43,539 nucleotides of DNA from Phascolarctobacterium sp. (GTDB lineage: Bacteria; Bacillota; Negativicutes; Acidaminococcales; Acidaminococcaceae), in assembly GCA_030523325.1 (NCBI GenBank), contig JAUNIS010000021.1, positions 1 through 43,539 of the forward strand, given 5' to 3'. This document shows positions 6,803-14,334 of the stretch, piece by piece (the first letter of the stretch is position 1; each line of letters opens with the position of its first letter). The notes beneath the pieces are model-generated. The model saw only the letters and a list, made by a program, of their open reading frames with translations. It did no database searches and had not been told where the DNA came from. The position numbers and the translations under genes were made by a program.

Positions 6803-7897
6803 ATGGTGGAACTGTTTCAATCCGAGCTGACAATTGAAAATCTTGCTATCATAGAAGATGTTCACTATGGCGATGTTTATCTTAATATTAGCCCTGCTCA
6901 ATTCTTAGGGCTTGGCTTTGCTTATGGTGATAGCGTGGATATCGAGCTATCTAATGGTCTATGCTATGAGGATTTGCCTTTTTACGACGGTTATTACGGG
7001 CGTCTTGGTGATGTTTTGCTTTGCGGCTATAAAAAGTATAGCTACATTGCTCTGGCTCTTTGTCAAGGAAGCATGTGGCTAAAATATGCTTTTGATGAAT
7101 CCGTGACTGCGCGTGTTAGCTTGCGCTCCAAAGGAAAATATTTAAGAACTCAAGAGTTGATGGGAAGGGAATACTCTTGGAATCCAGCGGATTACGATTG
7201 TTCGTTCTGTTTTGCTAATTTTAGAGTACTAAAGGGCGGTTATATTAAGCCTGGAACATTTTATCGCGGAGCTTCTCCTTGCAACAATAGGCATGGCCGA
7301 GCAAAATTTGTTGATGAAATCATTTCGAACATTGGCATTAAATATATTTTGGACTTGGCTGATAATGAAAGCGAGGTCGCAAGATATTTTGCATCAAGCG
7401 ATTATGATTCCCCGTATTTCTTGAAATTGTGCCAAGACAAGCAGGTTGCCTTCCCGGATTTACAAAATGAATTTGCTTCTGCCAAGTATAAAGATGATTT
7501 GGGCAGGGCTTTGAAGGAATTAATTAAGCACGAGGGACCATTTTACATTCACTGCATCGAGGGTAAGGATAGGACTGGTTTTGTTTGTGCTTTGTTGGAG
7601 GCATTTATGGGTGCTTCCTTAAAAGAAATCGAAGCCGATTATATGCTCACTTATATGGATTACTTTGGCGTAACTAAAGAAAGTGAGCCCGAGACCTATG
7701 CTTTACTTTACGAGCTAAAGTTTCTCGACATTGCACTTTGTATCGCTGGGGTACATAACGAGAAGCAGCTTGCTAATGCAAAACTTATGCTCAGCGCTAG
7801 AAGATATCTTATGGAATGCGGTTTGACTTTTGATGAATGGTCCAAGCTTTGGTACTTGCTTTCTGGAGGTATCAAGACTCACACGTATTCCGATTGA
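6803..7897 (+). CDS. Tyrosine/dual-specificity protein phosphatase with an extra N-terminal domain
   Basis: The 364-residue protein has the Cys-phosphatase active-site loop HCIEGKDRTG (H250, nucleophile C251, R257), which is the C-x5-R signature, preceded by the usual RGASP entry motif and LDLADNESE segment. This fits the Y_phosphatase3 group of bacterial tyrosine or phosphoinositide phosphatases. The first 120 or so residues form a separate, beta-rich domain (IIEDVHYGDVYLNIS, GDSVDIEL) that loosely recalls the C-terminal barrel of SAM hydroxide adenosyltransferases; this likeness is tentative. No signal peptide is present, so it is expected in the cytoplasm. The ribosome-binding site is poor, suggesting coupling to the preceding gene. 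A terminator follows. Confidence 0.82.
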   Translation: MVELFQSELTIENLAIIEDVHYGDVYLNISPAQFLGLGFAYGDSVDIELSNGLCYEDLPFYDGYYGRLGDVLLCGYKKYSYIALALCQGSMWLKYAFDESVTARVSLRSKGKYLRTQELMGREYSWNPADYDCSFCFANFRVLKGGYIKPGTFYRGASPCNNRHGRAKFVDEIISNIGIKYILDLADNESEVARYFASSDYDSPYFLKLCQDKQVAFPDLQNEFASAKYKDDLGRALKELIKHEGPFYIHCIEGKDRTGFVCALLEAFMGASLKEIEADYMLTYMDYFGVTKESEPETYALLYELKFLDIALCIAGVHNEKQLANAKLMLSARRYLMECGLTFDEWSKLWYLLSGGIKTHTYSD

Positions 7898-7928
7898 AAA
7901 AGAAGCGAATAATTAAAAATAGTAATTC

Positions 7929-7978
7929 AACGTGGATTTTAGCAGAGTCTTATCTCTAGAATTCACGTTTATTTTTAT
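7929..7978 (+). terminator. Rho-independent terminator after the phosphatase gene
   Basis: ACGTGGATT (7930-7938) pairs with AATTCACGT (7960-7968) with one G-U pair, and TTTATTTTTAT follows. It lies 30 bases after the stop and ahead of a fresh promoter. Confidence 0.7.
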
Positions 7979-8000
7979 CAACATTTCGCACTGAAATTCT

Positions 8001-8030
8001 TTGACTGATGATGATGTTTTGTAGTATAAT
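8001..8030 (+). promoter_or_regulatory. Sigma-70-type promoter for the protease-trpS-scpAB group
   Basis: TTGACT (8001-8006) and TATAAT (8025-8030) are separated by 18 bases; eleven of twelve box positions match consensus. It lies 38 bases upstream of the chosen start of the site-2 protease gene. Confidence 0.8.
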
Positions 8031-8067
8031 CTATAGTTAGGTATATTGTTGACATTTGGAGGTTATG

Positions 8068-8691
8068 ATGCTTGATTTCAGCACAATGATCTACCGTATT
8101 CCTGCATTGTTATTTGCTATCACAGTTCATGAGTACGCCCATGCAATTGCAGCTGATGAAGCAGGTGATCCGACTCCTCGTCTGATGGGTCGCATGACGC
8201 TTAACCCCTTGGCTCATCTTGATCCAATGGGTGCTTTGCTTTTGGTAATTTGTGGTTTTGGCTGGGCTAAGCCGGTTACCATTAATCCTAACAATTTTAA
8301 AAATCGTAAGAGTGGTACTATTAATGTAAGCTTCGCTGGTCCCGCAGCCAATTTATTTCTTACGTTTGCCGCTGCCTTTATGTGGATGCTCATGGCAAGA
8401 CTTGGCATGGCAAATCAAGGCGTTTACAATTTTTTGTTATGGATGCAGCTTTACAATGTTTGGTTTGCGTTTTTTAATTTGATTCCCATTCCGCCTCTGG
8501 ACGGCTCAAAAATTTTATCCGAGCTGTTGCCCTACGATTTGGCATGGAAATATGAAAATATGGTTGGTCAATATGGCTTCTACATTCTTATTGCACTTGT
8601 TTTCACTGGTGTGACTAGCTGGTTTATCAATCCCTTGGCCAACGGCTATATGCAAATAGTGCGTGCAATTTTAAAGATGATTTTTAATTAA
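8068..8691 (+). CDS. Site-2 protease family (M50) integral membrane metalloprotease
   Basis: A membrane zinc protease of about 207 residues. HEYAHA (H21, E22, H25) is the HExxH metal motif inside the first membrane helix, and NLIPIPPLDGSKIL supplies the third zinc ligand (D145) of the NxxPxxxLDG motif. PTPRLMGRMTLNPLAHLDPMG, interrupted here for length, is the typical segment after the first helix. At least four hydrophobic stretches are visible, and there is no PDZ or CBS domain, so it is the minimal form common in Firmicutes. The substrate is unknown. GGAGG (8058-8062) gives best spacing to the ATG at 8068; ATG 8065 and a TTG at 8056 are in frame but badly placed. trpS follows 21 bases later. 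Confidence 0.93.
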   Translation: MLDFSTMIYRIPALLFAITVHEYAHAIAADEAGDPTPRLMGRMTLNPLAHLDPMGALLLVICGFGWAKPVTINPNNFKNRKSGTINVSFAGPAANLFLTFAAAFMWMLMARLGMANQGVYNFLLWMQLYNVWFAFFNLIPIPPLDGSKILSELLPYDLAWKYENMVGQYGFYILIALVFTGVTSWFINPLANGYMQIVRAILKMIFN

Positions 8692-8712
8692 TATAGAAAG
8701 AGGTACTTTTTT

Positions 8713-9702
8713 ATGACTAAAGGTAGAATTTTTAGTGGTATGCAACCTTCCGGACGTTTCCATCTGGGCAATTACATGGGAGCGCTGGAGAATTGGGTTC
8801 GCTTACAAAATGATTATGAATGTTTCTTCTCCATTGTTGACTTACATGCTTTGACTTCTAGCTATGCTGATACATCTAAGCTGCAAGACAATATTCGCGA
8901 GATGGCAATAGATTGGCTTTCCGCAGGACTTGACCCTGAAAAGAATGTTATTTTCTGTCAATCCCATGTTAAAGAACATGCTGAGCTGGCACTTCTTCTT
9001 GGTATGATGACTCCCCTTGGCTGGTTGGAACGTGTTCCGACCTACAAGGATAAATTACAAGATTTAGAAGGCTCTGGCAAAGATTTGCACACTTACGGCT
9101 TCTTAGGTTACCCAGTGCTCATGGCTGCTGATATCATGCTTTACAAAGCAACATGTGTACCAGTTGGTCAAGATCAAAGCGCTCACTTAGAATTAACTCG
9201 TGAAATCGTGCGTCGTTTCAACTATATTTACAATAAAGAGATTTTCCCCGAACCACAAGCTGTTTATTCTAAGGCAAAGGTTCTTCCCGGTATTGATGGA
9301 CGTAAAATGTCTAAGAGCTATGGCAATACCATTCCTTTTGGCGCGTCTCCTGAAGAAATGTGGAACGCTATTCGTATGATGACCACCGATCCCAATCGTA
9401 TTCGTAAAACTGACAAAGGCAATCCAGAGGTTTGTATTGTAGACAAGTTCCAAAAAGTATTTAACGAAGCTGAATACGAAAACATTGTTGCTCAATGTCG
9501 TGCAGGCGAGATTGGTTGCGTTCAATGTAAAAAATGCTTGAACGCCAAGATGAATGAAATGTTAAAAGAAATTCATGAACGTCGCATGGAATTATCTGAA
9601 AAGCCTGAATATATTCGCGAGGTTCTTGCATACGGCGCTGAACGCGCTCAAAAGGAAGCAGTTAAAAATATGGCAGAAATTAAAGCTGCAATGAATTTAT
9701 AA
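8713..9702 (+). CDS. trpS: Tryptophanyl-tRNA synthetase
   Basis: Charges tRNA-Trp with tryptophan in the cytoplasm. The 329-residue protein is the normal length for bacterial TrpRS. It opens with GMQPSGRFHLGNYMGA, containing the class I 'HIGH' motif as HLGN (17-20), and carries the second class I signature KMSKS (198-202) followed by YGNTI. SIVDLHALT, GFLGYPVLMAADIMLYKA and PVGQDQ are further TrpRS-specific blocks for tryptophan and dimer contacts. A ribosome-binding site AAAGAGG lies upstream. The scpA gene begins 7 bases after the stop. Confidence 0.97.
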   Translation: MTKGRIFSGMQPSGRFHLGNYMGALENWVRLQNDYECFFSIVDLHALTSSYADTSKLQDNIREMAIDWLSAGLDPEKNVIFCQSHVKEHAELALLLGMMTPLGWLERVPTYKDKLQDLEGSGKDLHTYGFLGYPVLMAADIMLYKATCVPVGQDQSAHLELTREIVRRFNYIYNKEIFPEPQAVYSKAKVLPGIDGRKMSKSYGNTIPFGASPEEMWNAIRMMTTDPNRIRKTDKGNPEVCIVDKFQKVFNEAEYENIVAQCRAGEIGCVQCKKCLNAKMNEMLKEIHERRMELSEKPEYIREVLAYGAERAQKEAVKNMAEIKAAMNL

Positions 9703-9709
9703 AATTTCT

Positions 9710-10414
9710 ATGGCACAAGTTGCTTTAAAATTGAGTGGCTTCGAGGGACCTCTCGAACTGCTCATGCATTTAATCGAAAAAGATAAAATCGATATTTACG
9801 ATATTCCCATCGTCTCTATTACGGAACAATACATTGCTTACTTAAAAGCAATGAGCGAGTTTGACATGGAGCTTGCTAGCGAGTTTCTCGTTATGGCGGC
9901 AACACTTCTGCAAATCAAGTCTCGCATGCTGCTTCCTAAAGAAGAACGCAGCGAGGACGGAGAAGAGGCCGACCCACGTCAACAATTAGTAGAGATGCTC
10001 ATCGAATACAGACGCATCAAAGAATGTGCACGTCTATTGCTTGCCAGAAAAGAAGAGGCAAAAAAATGCGTGCAACGTTTGCCCATGTTCAAAGGCATTG
10101 TTGATAGAGTCATGCCGACTTATACCATTGTGGATTTACTCGAAGCATTAAATAATATGCTCTCAAGCACGGAGTATGAAGAGGCTTACATTGCCCCACA
10201 AGCTTTTAGTGTGCAAGAGAAGATGGCGGATATTCTCGAAAAACTGAAGACTCACCTTGGCTTTACTTTAAGTGAGCTTGTGGCAAGCGAGCTACCCGGT
10301 GAAAAGGTAGCTTGCTTTCTTGGAGTTCTCGAACTCTTAAAGTTAAATTTGATTACCATTACCCAAAAGGAAGCCTTTGCTCCCATTTATATTTTTGCAA
10401 AAGAAGGGGAATAA
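9710..10414 (+). CDS. scpA: Segregation and condensation protein A (kleisin)
   Basis: ScpA is the kleisin subunit that, with ScpB and Smc, forms the bacterial condensin that compacts and separates chromosomes. The 234-residue protein starts with the typical LSGFEGPLELLMHLIEKDKI and DIYDIPIVSITEQYIAYL, followed by ASEFLVMAATLLQIKSRMLLP, the Smc-neck binding region; the C-terminal winged-helix part is also present. No clear Shine-Dalgarno sequence precedes the ATG, which lies only 7 bases after the trpS stop, so translation is probably coupled. scpB follows immediately, and smc is not in this window. Confidence 0.95.
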   Translation: MAQVALKLSGFEGPLELLMHLIEKDKIDIYDIPIVSITEQYIAYLKAMSEFDMELASEFLVMAATLLQIKSRMLLPKEERSEDGEEADPRQQLVEMLIEYRRIKECARLLLARKEEAKKCVQRLPMFKGIVDRVMPTYTIVDLLEALNNMLSSTEYEEAYIAPQAFSVQEKMADILEKLKTHLGFTLSELVASELPGEKVACFLGVLELLKLNLITITQKEAFAPIYIFAKEGE

Positions 10415-10415
10415 A

Positions 10416-10979
10416 ATGTTTTTTGACAAATTTACAGCTCAGCTAGAAGCAGTCCTCTTCGCAGCTGGTGAGCCTCTCTCACGAGCTGAGCTTGCAGATA
10501 TTCTAGGCGTGGATAAGCCTGCCGTTTGGGAATTAATCGGTAATCTTCAGGAGGCTTATGCTCGTGAGAATCGTGGACTGATGATTCGCGAGGTGGCTGA
10601 TGGCTACCAAATGACGACTAAGCCAGAGCATTATGAAATCGTCAGCTCACTTGCGAAAAAGAAAGATATTAAGTTAACAAACGCTGGCATGGAAACTCTT
10701 GCTATCATCGCTTTTAAGCAGCCTGTTACGAGAGCCGAGATGGAACAAATTCGTGGTGTCAAGGTCGACGGCGTCGTTAATACGTTGTTGGACCTAGGAC
10801 TCATTATGGAAGCAGGACGCAAAAAAGCCTTGGGTAATCCCATCCTTTATGCGACGACGCCGCTTTTTCTTACCACCTTTGGTTTAAAATCCATCGATGA
10901 CCTGCCTCGCCCAGAAGAAATGCAGCAGGAACCTACTGAGGTTCAGCAAGTTCTAGATTTAGAGGGAGCGGTGGATTAG
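10416..10979 (+). CDS. scpB: Segregation and condensation protein B
   Basis: ScpB is the winged-helix dimer that binds ScpA in the Smc complex. The 187-residue reading holds two winged-helix domains, with AQLEAVLFAAGEPLSRAELADI near the start and TLAIIAFKQPVTRAEMEQIRGV in the second domain, a signature of the family; residues after about 165 are a Gln/Glu-rich tail. I set the start at 10416, one base after the scpA stop, because GAAGGGGA sits just upstream; an in-frame ATG at 10377 would lie inside scpA and adds 13 residues not typical of the family. A 91-base gap follows. Confidence 0.94.
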   Translation: MFFDKFTAQLEAVLFAAGEPLSRAELADILGVDKPAVWELIGNLQEAYARENRGLMIREVADGYQMTTKPEHYEIVSSLAKKKDIKLTNAGMETLAIIAFKQPVTRAEMEQIRGVKVDGVVNTLLDLGLIMEAGRKKALGNPILYATTPLFLTTFGLKSIDDLPRPEEMQQEPTEVQQVLDLEGAVD

Positions 10980-11070
10980 TTCGGAATTTCAGTTCTAAAT
11001 TATAACAACTGAACTACAAATTCTCACCATCCATTAATATGATTTCAAACAAAAAATTGGGGTTTTAGAC

Positions 11071-11796
11071 GTGGAAGAAAGATTACAAAAGGTTTTGGCT
11101 GCGGCTGGAGTTGCTTCTCGTCGCGAAGCTGAAAAAATAATTCTTGCAGGAAGAGTTAAAGTAAATGGTAAGCTGGTTACCGAATTAGGCACCAAGGTTG
11201 ATCCTAACCATTGCCGTATTACTGTTGACGGTAATCCTGTTAAACAAGAGAAAAAAGCATATTACATTTTTAACAAGCCGCGTGGCATCGTTACAACTAT
11301 GAGTGACGATAAGGGCCGCAAATGTATTGCGGATTTCGTCAAGGATTTACCAGAACGCGTTTTTGCTGTTGGTCGTCTTGACTACAATACCGAAGGCTTA
11401 TTACTTTTGACAAATGATGGTGAGTTAGCCCAAAAGCTCATGCATCCTTCTCACGAAGTCAACAAGACTTATCTCGTGAAAGTGCCTGGCATTTGCAAGG
11501 ACGAAGTTCTTGATAAATTGCGTATGGGCGTCCAACTTGAAGACGGCATGACTGCTCCTGCAATCGTAAATCTACGTGGTTACGATACAGAAGGCAAATT
11601 CACTATGTTTGATATAACAATTCATGAAGGTCGCAACAGACAAGTTCGTCGCATGTGCGATTTCATTGGTTTTCCGGTGCGTGAATTAAAACGCATTAAG
11701 CTGGGACCTATTAAATTACAAAATTTGGGACGCGGAAAGTTCAGACCTCTTTATGAGGAAGAACTTGAGGCTCTCTTAAAGGCGGCTAAGCTATGA
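11071..11796 (+). CDS. rluB: Ribosomal large-subunit pseudouridine synthase (RsuA/RluB family)
   Basis: Converts a uridine of 23S (or 16S) rRNA to pseudouridine. An S4 RNA-binding domain (about 1-60, RLQKVLAAAGVASRREAE) is followed by the catalytic domain with GRLDYNTEGLLLLTNDGEL, in which D104 is the catalytic Asp, and by EGRNRQVRRMCDFIGFPV. The 241-residue length and S4 domain place it in the RluB/RluE/RsuA group; RluB is the usual annotation for this layout in Firmicutes, but the target base is not proven. The start is a GTG preceded by a weak TTGGGG site. It overlaps the next gene by 4 bases and opens a long operon to fni. Confidence 0.92.
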   Translation: MEERLQKVLAAAGVASRREAEKIILAGRVKVNGKLVTELGTKVDPNHCRITVDGNPVKQEKKAYYIFNKPRGIVTTMSDDKGRKCIADFVKDLPERVFAVGRLDYNTEGLLLLTNDGELAQKLMHPSHEVNKTYLVKVPGICKDEVLDKLRMGVQLEDGMTAPAIVNLRGYDTEGKFTMFDITIHEGRNRQVRRMCDFIGFPVRELKRIKLGPIKLQNLGRGKFRPLYEEELEALLKAAKL

Positions 11797-13031
11797 GTAA
11801 AATTGTAATTATCGGCGCGGGTGCAGCAGGTCTTCTTGCAGGCATTGCATCTACAAGTGTCGGTGCAAATGTTACAATTTTAGAAAAAATGCGTAAGCCT
11901 GGTCGTAAGATGCTCATCACTGGTAAAGGTCGTTGCAATCTTACTAACGCAGCCGACCTACCCGAGATCATCAAAAATATTCCTGGTAATGGACGCTTCT
12001 TGCAAAGTGCTCTGCATCGTTTTACGAATGAAGACATCATTGCTCTTTTAGAGGCCAATGGTTGTCCGACAAAGGTTGAACGAGGCAACAGAGTCTTTCC
12101 TGTAAGCGATAAATCTCAGGATGTTGTTGATACTTTAGTAAAAATTTTTACACAGCAAGGAGGCAAGCTTGTGCTTGACACAGTTGTCAGTGAAATTTTA
12201 ACTAAAGAGGGTAAGGCTGTTGGTGTTAAAACAAAAGACGGCGTGTATAATGCTGATGCTGTTATTCTTTGTGCTGGTGGCGCAAGTTATCCTGGCACAG
12301 GTAGTGATGGGTCAGGAGCTCGCCTCGCTCAAAGGCTGGGTCACAAGATTGTCGACTTAAAGCCTTCCCTTGTACCCCTTGAAAGCGACTATCCTTACAC
12401 CGATGATTTACAAGGCTTATCGCTGCGTAATGCTCGCGGAACTTTATTTGCCGACGGCAAAAAGATTGGCGAAGAATTTGGTGAGATGCTCTTCACTCAT
12501 TTTGGAGTATCGGGTCCGATTATTTTGAGTCTGTCGAATATTGCTGCTCAAGCTCTAAGTGAAGGCAAAGAGGTTGAGCTTGTGCTTGACTTAAAGCCTG
12601 CGCTCAGCATGGAAAAACTTGACGCACGCGTGCAAAGAGATTTTGCGACCTACAGCCGTAAACAGCTTGTGAATGGCATAAAGGATTTACTTCCTCAAAG
12701 CCTGATACCAGTTGTCCTTGACATGGCTTATCTTGATGAAACAAAATTCATCAACCAAATAAGCCGTGAGGAGAGAGCAAGACTTGTTAATACTCTGAAA
12801 AATTTCGTCATCCCTATTACTAAAACTCGTCCTATAGCCGAAGCAATTGTAACTCAAGGAGGAGTTTCCGTGAAAGAAATTAATCCTAAGACCATGGCTT
12901 CTAAGCTGGTAGAGCATCTCTATTTTGCTGGTGAAGTGATGGACGTGGATGGTTACACTGGCGGCTATAATCTCCAGGCTGCTTATTCAAGCGGTTATGC
13001 CGCAGGACGTGCAGCTGCAAATCTTGAATAA
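11793..13031 (+). CDS. NAD(P)/FAD-dependent oxidoreductase, HI0933/YhiN/BaiN family
   Basis: The 412-residue flavoprotein begins with the dinucleotide-binding motif GAGAAG (8-13) and continues with the family blocks KPGRKMLITGKGRCNLTN, ALEANG-type KVERGNRVFPVSDKSQDVVD, GGASYPGTGSDGSG and the C-terminal AIVTQGGVSVKEINPKTM and GEVMDVDGYTGGYNLQAA. These are characteristic of the HI0933-like family, to which bile-acid reductase BaiN belongs; the natural substrate of most members is unknown. The start lies in an ATGA overlap with the rluB stop, and cmk follows 14 bases later. The same neighbourhood (rluB, flavoprotein, cmk, plsC, ispH-S1) suggests a housekeeping rather than a bile-acid role. Confidence 0.92.
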   Translation: MSKIVIIGAGAAGLLAGIASTSVGANVTILEKMRKPGRKMLITGKGRCNLTNAADLPEIIKNIPGNGRFLQSALHRFTNEDIIALLEANGCPTKVERGNRVFPVSDKSQDVVDTLVKIFTQQGGKLVLDTVVSEILTKEGKAVGVKTKDGVYNADAVILCAGGASYPGTGSDGSGARLAQRLGHKIVDLKPSLVPLESDYPYTDDLQGLSLRNARGTLFADGKKIGEEFGEMLFTHFGVSGPIILSLSNIAAQALSEGKEVELVLDLKPALSMEKLDARVQRDFATYSRKQLVNGIKDLLPQSLIPVVLDMAYLDETKFINQISREERARLVNTLKNFVIPITKTRPIAEAIVTQGGVSVKEINPKTMASKLVEHLYFAGEVMDVDGYTGGYNLQAAYSSGYAAGRAAANLE

Positions 13032-13045
13032 AGAAGTGATTTTTT

Positions 13046-13711
13046 ATGAAGAAAATTGTTGTAGCAATTGACGGACCGGCTGGTGCTGGTAAAAGTACAA
13101 TTGCTAAGCTCGTCGGTGAAAAATTAGGCTATGCCTATATTGACACCGGAGCTATGTATCGCAGCGTGACATGGAAATTTCTTGGCACGGGCAAGGACTT
13201 CAATGAAAATGTTATTGGCGAATTAGCTCATAAAATGCTCATCGAATTCAAACCTGAAGCAAAGGTTAATCGTGTCTTTGTAGACGGAACCGAAGTAACT
13301 GAAGCTATTCGTACTCCAGAGGTTACTGCTAACGTAAGTAAAGTTGCGGCAATTGGTTCTGTGCGCGAGGCAATGGTAAAACAACAAAGACGCATGGGTG
13401 AGATAGGTGGAATTATCATGGACGGCCGTGATATTGGTACAGTGGTTTTTCCCGATGCCGAGCTAAAGGTTTTCCTTACAGCTTCCGTAGAAGAAAGAGC
13501 TATGCGTCGCTACAAGGAAAATGTTGCTAAAGGGCAAACTTGTGATCTTGCTAAGCTCAAGGAAGAAATTGCTGCTCGCGATAAAGCTGATAGCGAAAGA
13601 GAAATTTCCCCTTTAAAGCAAGCTGGTGATGCAATTCTTTTGGATAGCTCCCATATGACTATTGATGAAGTTGTTCAGGCCATTCTTAATATGGTGGAGG
13701 AAAGATTATAA
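13046..13711 (+). CDS. cmk: Cytidylate kinase
   Basis: Phosphorylates CMP and dCMP to the diphosphates, recycling pyrimidine nucleotides. The P-loop reads GPAGAGKST (10-18). YIDTGAMYRSVTW forms the CMP-binding segment, MDGRDIGTVVFPDA contains the conserved DGRDIGT motif, and ASVEERAMRRY is the lid region. At 221 residues it matches the short bacterial Cmk. The ribosome-binding site is modest (AAGAAGTGA). Its stop codon overlaps the plsC start by one base. Cmk next to plsC and the IspH-S1 gene is a common arrangement in this lineage. Confidence 0.97.
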   Translation: MKKIVVAIDGPAGAGKSTIAKLVGEKLGYAYIDTGAMYRSVTWKFLGTGKDFNENVIGELAHKMLIEFKPEAKVNRVFVDGTEVTEAIRTPEVTANVSKVAAIGSVREAMVKQQRRMGEIGGIIMDGRDIGTVVFPDAELKVFLTASVEERAMRRYKENVAKGQTCDLAKLKEEIAARDKADSEREISPLKQAGDAILLDSSHMTIDEVVQAILNMVEERL

Positions 13712-14334
13712 TGGCTGCTAATGATTTACGTATTAATAGTACTATTTATAATGTTTCCAAAAACATCTTGAAGTTTTTCTTCAAAATTTTCTTACGCATA
13801 GAATATCACGGCAAAGAAAATGTACCCTTGAATGGTCCTTTGGTTCTTGCAAGTAACCACATTAGTAATCTTGACCCTCCTTGTGTAGGAGCTGGTATTG
13901 ATCGCATAGTTCGTTACATGGCTAAGAAAGAGCTCTTCGTTCCAATTCTTGGTACGATTTGGAGAGCTTGGGGAGGCTTTCCTGTTAAGCGTGGCGGTGC
14001 AGATAGAAGTGCTATTAAGATGGGCATTGATATTTTGCAGGACGGTCAATGCTTAGCGATCTTTCCCGAAGGAACTCGTTCTAAAACCGGTAAGCTTGGC
14101 AAAGCCCAACCTGGAGCCTTGATGATGGCCTCTAAAGCTAAAGCACCAATTGTTCCAGCTTGTATTATCGGTAGCGATGTGTTCAGACAGGGCAAGCTCT
14201 GGCCCAAGGTTATTGTCAAATATGGTAAGCCTATTTATTTTCCTGAGGGTGAGCCGGTTACAAAAGAATTATTAAATTCCATGACCGAGCAAATGATGCA
14301 GGAAATTGCTAAATTGCAAGCGGGTGAAGCATAA
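13711..14334 (+). CDS. plsC: 1-acyl-sn-glycerol-3-phosphate acyltransferase
   Basis: Adds the second acyl chain to lysophosphatidic acid to give phosphatidic acid, the precursor for the lipids made by PssA/Psd elsewhere in the window. The 207-residue protein has the catalytic NHISNLD motif (H50, D55; HxxxxD) and the second conserved block FPEGTRS with E120, and a hydrophobic N-terminal helix (NILKFFFKIFL) that would sit on the inner face of the membrane. The start ATG overlaps the cmk stop (TAATG), and the stop in turn overlaps the ispH-rpsA start, so the three genes are translationally linked. Confidence 0.95.
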   Translation: MAANDLRINSTIYNVSKNILKFFFKIFLRIEYHGKENVPLNGPLVLASNHISNLDPPCVGAGIDRIVRYMAKKELFVPILGTIWRAWGGFPVKRGGADRSAIKMGIDILQDGQCLAIFPEGTRSKTGKLGKAQPGALMMASKAKAPIVPACIIGSDVFRQGKLWPKVIVKYGKPIYFPEGEPVTKELLNSMTEQMMQEIAKLQAGEA

